NCBI RefSeq assembly: GCF_000619945.1
Contig: NZ_KK211043.1
Span: forward strand, 40,886 to 104,885
DNA length: 64,000 bases
Source: Clostridium lundense DSM 17049
GTDB taxonomy: Bacteria; Bacillota; Clostridia; Clostridiales; Clostridiaceae
Direction of reading: 5' to 3'
The position numbers were made by a program, and so were the translations under genes. The notes under the pieces are model-generated. The model worked only from the letters and a program-made list of their open reading frames with translations, was not told the DNA's origin and ran no database searches. The stretch's first letter is position 1, and each line of letters begins with the position of its first letter. Shown here piece after piece: positions 43,893 to 55,332 of this stretch.

Positions 43893-44090
43893 TTTTATAA
43901 TAAGCTAAGAATTTTAATTTATAAAAGTTCTAAGAGAAGGAGATTTTTAAACCATAAATTAGAAAGGGAAGAGTTAATGATAAAGGAGGTTTTTCTTCTG
44001 TTGATACTACAAAAGAGTAGCTTTAGGTAGTATATAAATGATATATTATCATTATAATAAAAATATCTATATATATGGAGGTAATTGTTT

Positions 44091-44807
44091 GTGGAGAGAT
44101 TAGATAAAGTTTTGGCTAATTTAGGATATGGAACAAGGAAGGAAGTAAAGGCACTAGTAAAAAGTGGTGCAGTTGAAGTGGATGAAGTTTTAGTTAAGGA
44201 CTCTGGAATGAATATAGATCCTGAGAAAAGTGAAATAAAAGTTAATGGAGAAATAATAAGGTATAGAAAATATATATATTTAATGATGAATAAACCTGAT
44301 GGAGTTGTATCTGCTACTTTTGATAATTATGATGAAACAGTTGTAGACTTATTAGATGAAGAATATCAGGTATTTAAACCATTTCCAGTAGGGAGATTAG
44401 ATAAAGATACTGTTGGGCTGCTGTTAATAACTAATGATGGTGAACTGAATCATAGGCTTATATCACCTAAATGGCATGTGGATAAGGTATATTATGCTGA
44501 AATAGATAAAGTTGTGAATGAAGATGATGTTAATGCTTTTAAAAGAGGAATAACTTTAGATGATGATTATAAATGTTTACCAGGAAAACTTGAGATTGTT
44601 AAAGCCGATGAAGATGGATCACAGGTATATGTAACTATACAAGAAGGAAAATTTCATCAAGTTAAAAGAATGTTTGAAGCAGTAAATAAAAAAGTAGTCT
44701 ATCTAAAAAGAGTTAAATTTGGTGGATTAGATCTAGATGAAACACTAGAAGAAGGAGAGTATAGAGAGTTAACAGAAGAGGAATTAAATGCACTAAAAGA
44801 GGTATAA
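44091..44807 (+). CDS. RsuA/RluB-family 16S/23S rRNA pseudouridine synthase
   Basis: 238 aa. An N-terminal S4 domain (RLDKVLANLGYGTRKEVKALVKSGAV) is followed by the synthase domain: MNKPDGVVSAT, the catalytic Asp in PVGRLDKDTVGLLLITNDG, and FHQVKRMFEAVNKKVVYLKRVKFG. The short length and RLDKDTVGLL motif favour RsuA (16S U516) over RluB. GTG at 44091 is 8 nt after GGAGGT; the upstream TTG at 44085 is too close. Confidence 0.92.
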   Translation: MERLDKVLANLGYGTRKEVKALVKSGAVEVDEVLVKDSGMNIDPEKSEIKVNGEIIRYRKYIYLMMNKPDGVVSATFDNYDETVVDLLDEEYQVFKPFPVGRLDKDTVGLLLITNDGELNHRLISPKWHVDKVYYAEIDKVVNEDDVNAFKRGITLDDDYKCLPGKLEIVKADEDGSQVYVTIQEGKFHQVKRMFEAVNKKVVYLKRVKFGGLDLDETLEEGEYRELTEEELNALKEV

Positions 44808-45127
44808 TGAATTTTTTATGAAGGCAACATGAATAAAATATGAATTATTTCAAGCATTTTAATAAAAACTTTACAATATATTTTGCAAATAACACTTGAA
44901 TTTTTAGTATATTTTTTATATAATAATATTGCAAGAATAAATAAAAGAATGAATAGCCCCCTTTTATTTATTGAACAACCCACGCCCCAATGGGTTGTTT
45001 TACTTTTTTGAGCAATTTTAAAAAAGTGTATAAAAATTGCAGTTTCTATATGGATTAATATTAAGAATAATGTTAAAATTTATACAAGGAATTATTTATT
45101 ATTATTTTTAATAAGGAGCTGAAATGC
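44808..45127. other. Intergenic region with terminator
   Basis: No ORF. A terminator-like hairpin (44974-44999) lies 165 bp after the pseudouridine synthase gene; the rest is AT-rich and presumably holds the yerC promoter. Confidence 0.5.
44974..44999 (+). terminator. Intrinsic terminator
   Basis: AACAACCCA-CGCCCCAA-TGGGTTGTT followed by TTACTTTTTT. Confidence 0.85.
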
Positions 45128-45430
45128 ATGGGGGACTATAAATCTAAGGTAGATAGTGAAGAAATGGATTTTTTATATGAAGCCATTTTAACATTAAAAA
45201 CAAAGGAAGAGTGTTATAGGTTTTTTGACGATATTTGTACCATAAATGAGATAAAGGCTCTAGAACAAAGAATGCAGGTAGCAAAAATGCTTAAAGAGAA
45301 GAAAACATATCAAGATATATCAAATGCTACAGGAGCTAGTACAGCTACAATAAGCAGAGTAAATAGATGTTTAAATTATGGTAGTGATGGATACAATATA
45401 GTTCTTGAAAGATTACAAGACAAACTTTAA
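45128..45430 (+). CDS. YerC/YecD-family TrpR-like regulator
   Basis: 100 aa, all-helical. LTLKTKEECYRFFDDICTINEI and the helix-turn-helix KKTYQDISNATGASTATISRVNRCLN match the YerC/YecD branch of the TrpR superfamily. The ligand is unknown; Trp-binding residues are not conserved. AAGGAGCTGAAATGC precedes the ATG. It is followed by its own terminator. Confidence 0.92.
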   Translation: MGDYKSKVDSEEMDFLYEAILTLKTKEECYRFFDDICTINEIKALEQRMQVAKMLKEKKTYQDISNATGASTATISRVNRCLNYGSDGYNIVLERLQDKL

Positions 45431-45498
45431 AAAAGGATTAGAATATTATTAAGGATTGTTTTATAAAATTAAATTAGTAAACGTTTAAGAGTAGAAGA

Positions 45499-45528
45499 AG
45501 AGTTGGTATTATTATCAGCTCTTTTTTT
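45499..45528 (+). terminator. Terminator after yerC
   Basis: AGAGTTGGTA-TTAT-TATCAGCTCT (10 bp with G-T pairs) followed by TTTTTT. Confidence 0.85.
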
Positions 45529-45667
45529 ATATAAATGGCAAAATGTTACTGGATCAACTGGGTAAAATTAATATTTTTTAAAGCTGCAGGAATTTATTAA
45601 CATTTCAAGAATAATATAAGTCATAAATAAATATATATACATACTTACATGTTTAGGGGGATTTTTA

Positions 45668-46990
45668 ATGAATAATATATATAAAGACATTGATAGAGTT
45701 GTTGATTTATTAGAAAAGGAGATTATAGAATTTCGTAGAGATTTTCATAAGTATGCAGAGGTTGGATGGACTGAATTTAGAACATCATCAAAAATAACAG
45801 AATATTTAGAAAAAATGGGTTTAGAAGTGAAATTAGGTGGAGAAATATTAAATAAAGAATCAATGATGGGAGTACCTTCTGAAGAGGAGCTAAAAAAACA
45901 TATGCAAAGAGCTTTAGAACAAGGAGCAGTTAAGAAATATACGGAAAAAATGTATGGAGGATTAACTGGAGTAGTTGGAATATTAGATACAAAAATTCAA
46001 GGACCTACAACTGCATTTAGATTTGACATTGATGCAAATGATGGCATTGAAAATAATTCATTAGATCATAGACCGAAAAAAGAAGGTTTTCTTTCAGTTA
46101 ATAGTGGAGCTATGCATGCTTGTGGTCATGATGGCCATGCTGCCATAGGATTAACAGTAGCAAAAGTCTTAAAAAGTATGGAGAGCAAATTATGTGGTAA
46201 ATTTGTATTTATCTTTCAACCTGCAGAAGAGGGCGCAAGAGGAGCTTATTCTATAGTGAAAAGTGGATTGCTTGACGAGGTAGATTATTTTTTAAGTGGA
46301 CATATAGGTTTTGCAGCCAACAAATTGGGACAAATAGTATGCAATACAGATGGATTTTTGTCCACAACAAAATTTGATGTGAGTTTTAAAGGAAAAAGTT
46401 CTCATGCGGGAGCTTCACCTCAAAATGGTAAAAATGCATTATTAGGAGCAGCGTCAGCAGCTTTAAATTTGCATACTTTATGTCAGCATGAGGAAGGCGC
46501 CACTAGAATAAATGTTGGGGTTTTAAATGCAGGTACAGGAAGAAATGTGGTTCCTGAATATGCAGAAATGAAATTAGAAACTAGAGGGGAAACAGATAGT
46601 TTAAATCAATATGTAACTAGTAGAGCTATTGATATTATAAAAGGTGCTGCTATGATGCATGGTTTAGAGTATAAGGTAAAAGTAGTTGGAAGAGCTCAAA
46701 GAGGAAAAAGCGATAAGGAACTTTCAAAGATAATTGAGGAGCAGGCTAAAAATATAGGAGAAGTTGATGAAATAGTAGAATATGCTAAGCTTACTGGTTC
46801 AGAGGATGCTACTTATATGATGAATAAGGTTCAAGAAAATGGTGGAAAAGCAGTTTATCTTATGTTTGGAACAAAAAAAGCAGCGGATCATCATAATAGT
46901 TCTTTTGATTTTGATGAAGGAGTTCTAAAAATTGCTACAAAGGTATATGTGCTTTCTGCTATTAAGATAAATGAAAGGGGGAGAATATAG
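45668..46990 (+). CDS. abgA: M20 amidohydrolase, AbgA-like (p-aminobenzoyl-glutamate hydrolase subunit A)
   Basis: 440 aa. EFRRDFHKYAEVGWTEFRTSS, MMGVPSEEELKKHMQRA and YGGLTGVVGILDT are specific to the AbgA branch. The metal site is seen in MHACGHDGHAA and FQPAEEGARGA, with a late His in KAADHHNSS. It would release glutamate from p-aminobenzoyl-glutamate or related folate breakdown products, cytosolically. An AbgB-like partner is not adjacent; the neighbouring transporter and second M20 enzyme support the pathway. ATG after AGGGGGATTTTTA. Confidence 0.85.
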   Translation: MNNIYKDIDRVVDLLEKEIIEFRRDFHKYAEVGWTEFRTSSKITEYLEKMGLEVKLGGEILNKESMMGVPSEEELKKHMQRALEQGAVKKYTEKMYGGLTGVVGILDTKIQGPTTAFRFDIDANDGIENNSLDHRPKKEGFLSVNSGAMHACGHDGHAAIGLTVAKVLKSMESKLCGKFVFIFQPAEEGARGAYSIVKSGLLDEVDYFLSGHIGFAANKLGQIVCNTDGFLSTTKFDVSFKGKSSHAGASPQNGKNALLGAASAALNLHTLCQHEEGATRINVGVLNAGTGRNVVPEYAEMKLETRGETDSLNQYVTSRAIDIIKGAAMMHGLEYKVKVVGRAQRGKSDKELSKIIEEQAKNIGEVDEIVEYAKLTGSEDATYMMNKVQENGGKAVYLMFGTKKAADHHNSSFDFDEGVLKIATKVYVLSAIKINERGRI

Positions 46991-47023
46991 GGGGACTATC
47001 TTTTAGCTTGAGCCTTTATTAAT

Positions 47024-47155
47024 AAACAGAGTTCTTGGTTTCAGAAGGAGTTTTTACTCCTACTGAAGCTTAGAAATCGTTATCCAGGGACGTAGCCGCT
47101 CTTTACTCCCACTTTGAAAAAGATGGGAGTATTAGAGTGGGTAGTCATCGGATAA
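47024..47155 (+). repeat. Two-hairpin dispersed element, copy B (abgT leader)
   Basis: Hairpin 1: GTTTCAG/CTGAAGC with inner GGAG/CTCC (47038-47069). The linker TTAGAAATCG precedes hairpin 2, closed by TTATCC/GGATAA (47080-47155) with inner GCTCT/AGAGT and TACTCCCA/TGGGAGTA stems. It ends 26 nt before the abgT ATG and just before its GGGGGG ribosome binding site, so it is positioned as a 5' leader element. Confidence 0.7.
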
Positions 47156-47181
47156 ATTTATTTTTGCATTGGGGGGTTAAA

Positions 47182-48705
47182 ATGAATACGGAAAAAAATA
47201 TTATTGAAAAGAGAAACACTGGTGGTTTTTTAGGTTGGGTAGAAAGAGTAGGAAATAAAATTCCGCATCCATTTATATTATTCTTATGGCTAATAGTTAT
47301 AGTTTGGATTGCATCTTTAATATGCTCACTAACCGGTGTTAGTGTGAAGAATCCTGTAGATGGTAAAGTAGTTGCAGTAAAAAATTTATTATCAGCGGCA
47401 GGAATTAGATACATGTTGGAAAGCATGATAAAAAATTTCACAGGATTTGCACCATTAGGATTAGTTCTTACAATGACACTTGGTATAGGACTTGCTGAAC
47501 ATGTAGGATTTATATCTGCTTTTATGAAGGATACAATACTTGGGGCTTCTCCTAAAGTAGTTACTTTTATGGTAATGCTTATAGGTATTTGTGGCAATAT
47601 AGCCTCTGATGCTGCCATAGTTATAGTTCCTGCTATTGCAGCGGCAATATTTGCTTCTATGGGAAGGCATCCATTAGCAGGTATAGCTATAGGATATGCT
47701 TCAACTACAGCAGGATTCAGTGCAAATTTAATGATTGCTGGAACAGATGCACTACTTGCTGGAATCACAACAGAAGCAATCCATATTGTTGATAAAAATG
47801 CTTCAGTAACTCCAGTTTGTAACTGGTATTTTATGATGGCTTCTACCTTTATTTTAGCTATTATAGGTACTATCGTAAGTGAAAGAATAGTAGAGCCTAG
47901 ATTAGGAACTTATCATGGTAAAAAGGAAATTACAAGTGATAAAATTACCTCAGAAGAAAAAAGAGGGCTTAAAAAAGCTGGGATTAGCGCACTTGTATAT
48001 GTAGGCATATTGGTAGCAATATTAATTCCTAAAAACAGTTTTTTAAGAGATCCTAAGACTCATTCTTTAGTACCATCGCCATTTTTAAATTCAATAATTC
48101 CTCTTTTGTTAATATTATTTATAATTGTTTCCTATGTATATGGCAAGGAAGTTGGAAAGATACAAAAAGTTGCAGATATTCCTAAGTATATGACAATTGC
48201 TATAAAGGATATGGCCTCATATATAGTATTAGTATTTGTAATTGGACAGTTTATAGCGTACTTTAACTGGAGTAATTTAGGCTATGCAATAGCTGTAAAT
48301 GGAGCTAATAGCTTAAAGTCAGCTAATTTTACGGGAATGCCACTGTTTATATTATTTATATTATTAGTTTCATTTATAAATTTATTTATAGGCAGTGGTT
48401 CTGCAAAATGGGCACTACTTGCTCCAATTTTTGTTCCTATGTTTGCTATGTTAGGATATAACCCTGCATTAACTCAAATGCTTTACAGAATAGGAGATTC
48501 TACTACAAATATTATATCTCCTCTATTTCCGTATTTTCCAATAATTTTAGGATTGGCAGCAGAATATGATGAAGATGCAGGAGTTGGAACTATTTTGTCT
48601 TTGATGATACCTTATAGCTTAATAATGCTTGCGACTTGGATTGTATTTGCCATGATTTGGTTTGGTATTGGATTACCATTAGGACCTGGTGCATCAATAA
48701 GATAA
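47182..48705 (+). CDS. abgT: AbgT-family transporter
   Basis: 507 aa, about 10-12 membrane helices. GGFLGWVERVGNKIPHPFILF is the AbgT N-terminal signature, followed by a re-entrant region in GIGLAEHVGFISAFMK and SASxxAI-type SDAAIVIVPAIAAAIF, with GSGSAKWALLAPIFVPM and IGDSTTNIISPLFPYFP near the C-terminus. AbgT proteins take up p-aminobenzoyl-glutamate or export sulfonamides. The start at 47182 follows GGGGGGTTAAA; the frame from 47137 lies within the structured leader. Confidence 0.93.
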   Translation: MNTEKNIIEKRNTGGFLGWVERVGNKIPHPFILFLWLIVIVWIASLICSLTGVSVKNPVDGKVVAVKNLLSAAGIRYMLESMIKNFTGFAPLGLVLTMTLGIGLAEHVGFISAFMKDTILGASPKVVTFMVMLIGICGNIASDAAIVIVPAIAAAIFASMGRHPLAGIAIGYASTTAGFSANLMIAGTDALLAGITTEAIHIVDKNASVTPVCNWYFMMASTFILAIIGTIVSERIVEPRLGTYHGKKEITSDKITSEEKRGLKKAGISALVYVGILVAILIPKNSFLRDPKTHSLVPSPFLNSIIPLLLILFIIVSYVYGKEVGKIQKVADIPKYMTIAIKDMASYIVLVFVIGQFIAYFNWSNLGYAIAVNGANSLKSANFTGMPLFILFILLVSFINLFIGSGSAKWALLAPIFVPMFAMLGYNPALTQMLYRIGDSTTNIISPLFPYFPIILGLAAEYDEDAGVGTILSLMIPYSLIMLATWIVFAMIWFGIGLPLGPGASIR

Positions 48706-48706
48706 A

Positions 48707-48795
48707 CAGAATTCTTGGCTTCAGAAGTGGTTTTTATTCCTAATAGAGTTATTAACAGGCTTCTAAGGAGTTTTATTCCTTAGAAGTCGTTATCC
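48707..48795 (+). repeat. Two-hairpin dispersed element, copy C (divergent)
   Basis: 48707-48741 matches copy B (47027-47061) at 30 of 35 positions. A 10-bp stem CTTCTAAGGA/TCCTTAGAAG (48760-48786) is followed by the conserved TCGTTATCC. The second hairpin is not conserved; instead GAACATTG/CAATGTTC (48826-48854) pairs just before the next gene. It begins two bases after the abgT stop. Confidence 0.6.
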
Positions 48796-48884
48796 TTTAG
48801 GTGAAATTCGTATGGGGGTAAGATAGAACATTGAAGCCGATTGGACCAATGTTCAATGGTTAAAATTATAGGGGGGGAATGGAT

Positions 48885-50069
48885 ATGTTTAATGAAAAGG
48901 TTGAGGAATTAATAAATAAGGAACTAGATTTAATAATTAAGATAAGAAGAGACATACATGCTCATCCAGAGTTAGGAATGAATGAACATAGAACTGCCCA
49001 AGTAATTATTGATAATCTTAAGGATTTGGGGTTAAGAATAAAAACAGGTGTGGGAAGGACAGGGGTTGTAGCATTATTAGAAGGAAAAAATCCTGGAAAA
49101 ACTTTGTTGTTAAGAGCGGATATGGATGCTCTTCCTATGGATGAACTTACTGATTTACCTTTTAAGTCTGAGAATAAGGGGGTTATGCATGCTTGTGGTC
49201 ATGATATGCATACGTCAATACTTATAGGTACTGCAAGGGTGTTATCACAATTAAGAGAATATATAAATGGAAATATTAAGTTTGTATTTCAGCCAGCAGA
49301 AGAATGTAACCCTACTGGTGGAGCAAATTATATGATTGAAGATGGAGTGTTAGATAATCCTAAGGTAGATGGAGCAGTAGCACTTCATGTTTGGGATTTA
49401 CCTTTAGGTAAAGTAGGGTTAAAACCAGGAGCAATGATGGCACAATCGGATAGAATATTTATAAAAATAAAAGGTAAAAGTGCTCATGGTGCAGCTCCCC
49501 ATCAAGGAGCAGATGCTATTGTAGCAGCAGGGTATGTTATTACAGCATTACAGACTATAGTAAGTAGAAATATAAATCCATTAGATAGTGCTGTAGTTAC
49601 CCTTGGAGTAATAAAAGGTGGATATAGATATAATGTAGTACCAGATGAGGTGAATATTGAGGGTACTGTAAGAACTTTTGCACCTCATGTATCGAAAGTA
49701 ATGCCAAGAAGAATAGAAGACATTGTAAAAAATATATGTTATGCTTTAGGATGTGATTATGAATTCAAATATGTAAATGGGTATCCGCTTACTTACAATG
49801 ATGAAAATTTAACAGAAATAGTAATGAAAGGGCTAAGACAGTCTATTGGAGATGAAAATGTTATTATTCCAGATAAGCCAGCTACTGGTGCGGAAGATTT
49901 TTCATTCTTTAGTAAACATATTCCTTGTACTTTTATGTGGTTAGGTTGTAAATCAGATATAAATGAACAATGTTTTGTACTTCATAATCCAAAATTAATA
50001 TGTGATGAAAGAGCTATACCTATTGGTATAAAAGATTTATGCGGTGTAGCAATGGAGTTTTTAAAATAG
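48885..50069 (+). CDS. M20-family amidohydrolase (hippurate hydrolase-like)
   Basis: 394 aa. IRRDIHAHPELGMNEHRTA, LLRADMDALPMDE, MHACGHDMHTSILIGTA, FQPAEECNPTGGANYMI and the dimerisation segment KGKSAHGAAPHQGADAI are typical of the M20D family (amidohydrolase/IAA-amino acid hydrolase). Late motifs TGAEDFSFF and LHNPKL are intact. It may hydrolyse N-acyl amino acids imported by the adjacent AbgT protein. Start 48885 is spaced 7 nt from GGGGGGG; ATG at 48879 is too close. Confidence 0.9.
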   Translation: MFNEKVEELINKELDLIIKIRRDIHAHPELGMNEHRTAQVIIDNLKDLGLRIKTGVGRTGVVALLEGKNPGKTLLLRADMDALPMDELTDLPFKSENKGVMHACGHDMHTSILIGTARVLSQLREYINGNIKFVFQPAEECNPTGGANYMIEDGVLDNPKVDGAVALHVWDLPLGKVGLKPGAMMAQSDRIFIKIKGKSAHGAAPHQGADAIVAAGYVITALQTIVSRNINPLDSAVVTLGVIKGGYRYNVVPDEVNIEGTVRTFAPHVSKVMPRRIEDIVKNICYALGCDYEFKYVNGYPLTYNDENLTEIVMKGLRQSIGDENVIIPDKPATGAEDFSFFSKHIPCTFMWLGCKSDINEQCFVLHNPKLICDERAIPIGIKDLCGVAMEFLK

Positions 50070-50103
50070 AATAATGTAACATATTAAATTTAAAGGAATA
50101 TGT

Positions 50104-50138
50104 AAAGATTGGTTTATTAAAAAAGCCAATCTTTTTAG
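50104..50138 (+). terminator. Terminator of the abg cluster
   Basis: AAAGATTGG/CCAATCTTT with a 13-nt loop, followed by TT. Confidence 0.8.
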
Positions 50139-50249
50139 CTATAGATAAAAAATAAAATTAAGGATGATTAAAGGGTAGTTAAAATGTTATAATATTAAAC
50201 AAGTGATTAATTGAATAATACTAATAGCAAAATCAGGGAGTGAATATAT

Positions 50250-52475
50250 ATGGATTTAACGAAATTATTGAATAAGGAGCAGTATGAAGCGGCTACTACC
50301 GTTGAGGGCCCTTTACTCATATTAGCAGGTGCGGGCTCTGGGAAAACAAGAGTTCTTACTTATAGAATAGCCAATCTAATTAAAAATTTAAATGTTTATC
50401 CTTCCCAAATACTAGCGATTACCTTTACAAATAAAGCAGCTAATGAAATGAAAGAAAGGGTAAGAAACATAGTAGGGAATGAAGCAGATGGCATGTGGAT
50501 ATCCACATTTCATTCCAGTTGTGTAAGAATATTAAGAAGAGAAGCAGAAAAACTTGGATACAACAAGAATTTTGCTATATATGATAGTTATGATCAAAAG
50601 ACTTTAGTAAAAACATGTATAAAAGAACTAAATATTAATGATAAAGATTTCGATGAAAGATATATGCTAAATAAGATAGGAGAAGCGAAGGACAACTTAG
50701 TTTCTCCAGAAGAATTTAAAAAGAAACATGAAAATAATTTTAAACTAAATAAAGTAGCAGATTTATATTTGCTATACCAAAAAAAATTGAAAAGCAGTAA
50801 TGCCTTGGATTTTGATGATTTAATATACAAAACTGTAGAATTATTTAAAAAGAACCCAGAAATTTTAGAGTTTTATCAGAGAAAATTTAAATATATAATG
50901 GTAGATGAGTATCAGGATACTAATAGGTCACAGTATGAACTTGTTAGGTTATTAGCAGATGCCCATAAGAATATATGTGTTGTTGGAGATGATGATCAGT
51001 GTATATATGCTTGGAGAGGAGCAGATATACGAAATATATTGGATTTTGAAAAAGATTATCCAAATGCTAACATTATAAAATTAGAGGAAAATTATAGATC
51101 AAAGGCTAATATATTAAATGCAGCAAATGAAGTTATAAAAAATAACTGTAATAGAAAAAGTAAAGTACTTAGAACTAATAATGGATTAGGTGAAAAAATA
51201 AAAATATATAGAGCCTATTCAGATGTGGATGAAGCACAATTTGTAGCTTCGGAAATTAATAAAATAATAAAAGAAGAAAGTAAATGCTATAAGGATTTTG
51301 CTATTCTTTATAGAACTAATGCTCAATCACGTATTTTTGAGGAATCTTTTATGAGAAATAATATTCCATATAAGATAGTTGGAGGATTAAGGTTCTATGA
51401 TAGAAAAGAAATAAAAGATATAATGGCATATCTAAAGCTTATAAACAACCCTCTTGATGATATAAGTTTAAAGAGAATTATTAATGTACCTAAGAGGGGC
51501 ATAGGAGATAGTACATTAGATAAAATACAGGATTTTGCATCTTCTATGGAGGAATGTGTATATAGTGTATTGTTAGATGTGGATAACATTGGGTTATCCG
51601 GAAGGGCAACTTCATCCATTAATAAATTTGTTAGTTTAATAAATAGTTTTATTAGAAAAAAGGATGAGGTAACTGTATCTAAATTAATTGAGGAAATACT
51701 TCAATCTACAGGGTATTTAGCTGAATTACAAAAAACAAATGACATAGAGGATTTAAGTAGAATAGAAAACTTAAAGGAATTGGTTTCCGCAGCAGTAGAT
51801 TTCGAATCTTATTCTGAGGATAAAAGCCTTTCTGCTTTCCTTGAGCAGGTTACTTTAGTATCAGATATAGATAATTTTGATGAAGAAGCAGAAACGGTTG
51901 TGCTTATGACAGTACATAGTGCCAAAGGACTTGAATTCCCAGTGGTATTTATGGCAGGAATGGAGAATGGAATTTTCCCAGGAGTACAATCATTAGATAA
52001 TGAGGAAGAGATGGAAGAATCTAGAAGACTTTGTTATGTAGGAATAACTAGAGCAAAGGAAAAATTATACATGACTTCTGCTGAAAGAAGAATTATGTTT
52101 GGAAGAACTGTGGCTTATGAGCAATCATATTTTGTAAATGAAATTTCAAATGATTTAAAGGAATCTATAAGAGAAGGAAGAAAAAGTTTAAATAGAGAAA
52201 ATTTTTATAGAAAAGAAAACGTATATTTAGATAGAAAATATTCAAGCGCTAATGAAAGTGCTTTGGATAATATTAGAGAAGAAAAGAATAGTGATTCTGA
52301 TAAATTAACTATACAACAGGCTACGCCGGGAAAGAAAGTAAGACATAGTAAGTTTGGAATAGGAACTATAGTCAGTGCTACTCAAAATGGTGATGATATA
52401 AAATTGACAGTAGCTTTTGATAGAATGGGTGTTAAAATACTTATGCTTAGCGTGGCTCCTTTAGAAGCAGTTTAG
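50250..52475 (+). CDS. pcrA: ATP-dependent DNA helicase PcrA (UvrD/Rep family)
   Basis: 741 aa. Superfamily 1A motifs in order: LNKEQYEAA (Q motif), AGAGSGKTRVL (Walker A), FTNKAANEMKERV, DEYQDTN, VGDDDQCIYAWRGA, LEENYRS, TVHSAKGLEFPVVF, and YVGITRAKEKLYM. The C-terminal KVRHSKFGIGTI Tudor-like segment is the RNA-polymerase contact found in PcrA. It unwinds DNA 3'-5' in repair and plasmid replication. It is 15 bp upstream of ligA, the usual pcrA-ligA operon of Bacillota. Confidence 0.97.
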   Translation: MDLTKLLNKEQYEAATTVEGPLLILAGAGSGKTRVLTYRIANLIKNLNVYPSQILAITFTNKAANEMKERVRNIVGNEADGMWISTFHSSCVRILRREAEKLGYNKNFAIYDSYDQKTLVKTCIKELNINDKDFDERYMLNKIGEAKDNLVSPEEFKKKHENNFKLNKVADLYLLYQKKLKSSNALDFDDLIYKTVELFKKNPEILEFYQRKFKYIMVDEYQDTNRSQYELVRLLADAHKNICVVGDDDQCIYAWRGADIRNILDFEKDYPNANIIKLEENYRSKANILNAANEVIKNNCNRKSKVLRTNNGLGEKIKIYRAYSDVDEAQFVASEINKIIKEESKCYKDFAILYRTNAQSRIFEESFMRNNIPYKIVGGLRFYDRKEIKDIMAYLKLINNPLDDISLKRIINVPKRGIGDSTLDKIQDFASSMEECVYSVLLDVDNIGLSGRATSSINKFVSLINSFIRKKDEVTVSKLIEEILQSTGYLAELQKTNDIEDLSRIENLKELVSAAVDFESYSEDKSLSAFLEQVTLVSDIDNFDEEAETVVLMTVHSAKGLEFPVVFMAGMENGIFPGVQSLDNEEEMEESRRLCYVGITRAKEKLYMTSAERRIMFGRTVAYEQSYFVNEISNDLKESIREGRKSLNRENFYRKENVYLDRKYSSANESALDNIREEKNSDSDKLTIQQATPGKKVRHSKFGIGTIVSATQNGDDIKLTVAFDRMGVKILMLSVAPLEAV

Positions 52476-52487
52476 GGGAGGAATTAA

Positions 52488-54500
<2,013 letters not shown>

Positions 54501-54535
54501 ATTCCAATGAAAAAGTAGAATTGGAGGAGTTTATG

Positions 54536-54808
54536 ATGCGAAAAGCCATAGGAGCATTAGGATGGTGTGCAGTGTTTTTAACTACTATAGCATTAATACT
54601 AACCATGCTTACTACATGCCAGTTTATTTACATTAAATATTTTAATAGTTACTTCACATTACAATGGTGTATTTTTTTTACAATGATTGTATGGTCTTTA
54701 AAATTAATTGATTTAAAAAGTAGTTTAAATAATAAAATATTATATCCTGTATTATGCATTATTTTTGCAGCAGGTACAATGTTTTTTATATTTATGAAGG
54801 TATATTAG
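54536..54808 (+). CDS. Small membrane protein downstream of ligA
   Basis: 90 aa, three predicted membrane helices (about 4-28, 34-53, 65-88) and little polar sequence. No family is recognised. GGAGG lies 8 nt before ATG 54536; ATG 54533 is equally possible, and the TTG at 54521 overlaps the site. It is co-directional with ligA, 35 bp downstream, and followed by a terminator, so it probably ends the pcrA-ligA transcript. Confidence 0.6.
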   Translation: MRKAIGALGWCAVFLTTIALILTMLTTCQFIYIKYFNSYFTLQWCIFFTMIVWSLKLIDLKSSLNNKILYPVLCIIFAAGTMFFIFMKVY

Positions 54809-54814
54809 TAAGGT

Positions 54815-54855
54815 AAAAGATATCAATATCCGCTGGTGTTATTGATATCTTTTTG
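54815..54855 (+). terminator. Terminator after the small membrane protein gene
   Basis: AAAAGATATCAATA/TATTGATATCTTTT, perfect 14-bp stem with an 11-nt loop, then T. Confidence 0.88.
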
Positions 54856-55010
54856 TATGATTTTAAGTATATAAAAAATAATTTTTATGATACAATATAG
54901 TTGTTATTCACAAAATAGTATAACTTTATAATATTAAGTTTAAAATTATTGTATTAGTTAATATTTACTAATATATTATTTATTTTATAAAGAAAGTGAG
55001 GGAATATACA

Positions 55011-55301
55011 ATGGCTGTTTCAAAAAAAGATGTAGAATATGTTGCAGAACTAGCTAGAATAGAATTGATGGAAGATGAAAAAGAAGGAATGATAGAGGAT
55101 TTAAATAAAGTGTTAGCTTATATGGAAAAGCTAAATGAGTTGGATACAGATAATGTTGATATAATAGTTAATCCATACTATATTGAAAATAAGTTTAGAG
55201 AAGATGAAGTGCAAGAATCAATGAAATTAGATGAAGTAATGGAAAATGCACCAGAAAAGCTTGAAGAATACATATTAGTGCCAACAATAATAGAAGGCTA
55301 G
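55011..55301 (+). CDS. gatC: Asp-tRNA(Asn)/Glu-tRNA(Gln) amidotransferase subunit C
   Basis: 96 aa. [17 protein letters not shown] and [20 protein letters not shown] are GatC signatures. It wraps GatA and GatB and stabilises the complex. The ATG at 55011 follows AGTGAGGGAATATACA. First gene of gatCAB. Confidence 0.95.
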   Translation: MAVSKKDVEYVAELARIELMEDEKEGMIEDLNKVLAYMEKLNELDTDNVDIIVNPYYIENKFREDEVQESMKLDEVMENAPEKLEEYILVPTIIEG

Positions 55302-55332
55302 TTAGTTAACCCAAAAGGAGGTATTGTACATA

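Noticed and set aside
47145..47768. Long minus-strand ORF opposite abgT
   Set aside because: Antisense shadow of a clearly conserved membrane protein; no start signal or family match.
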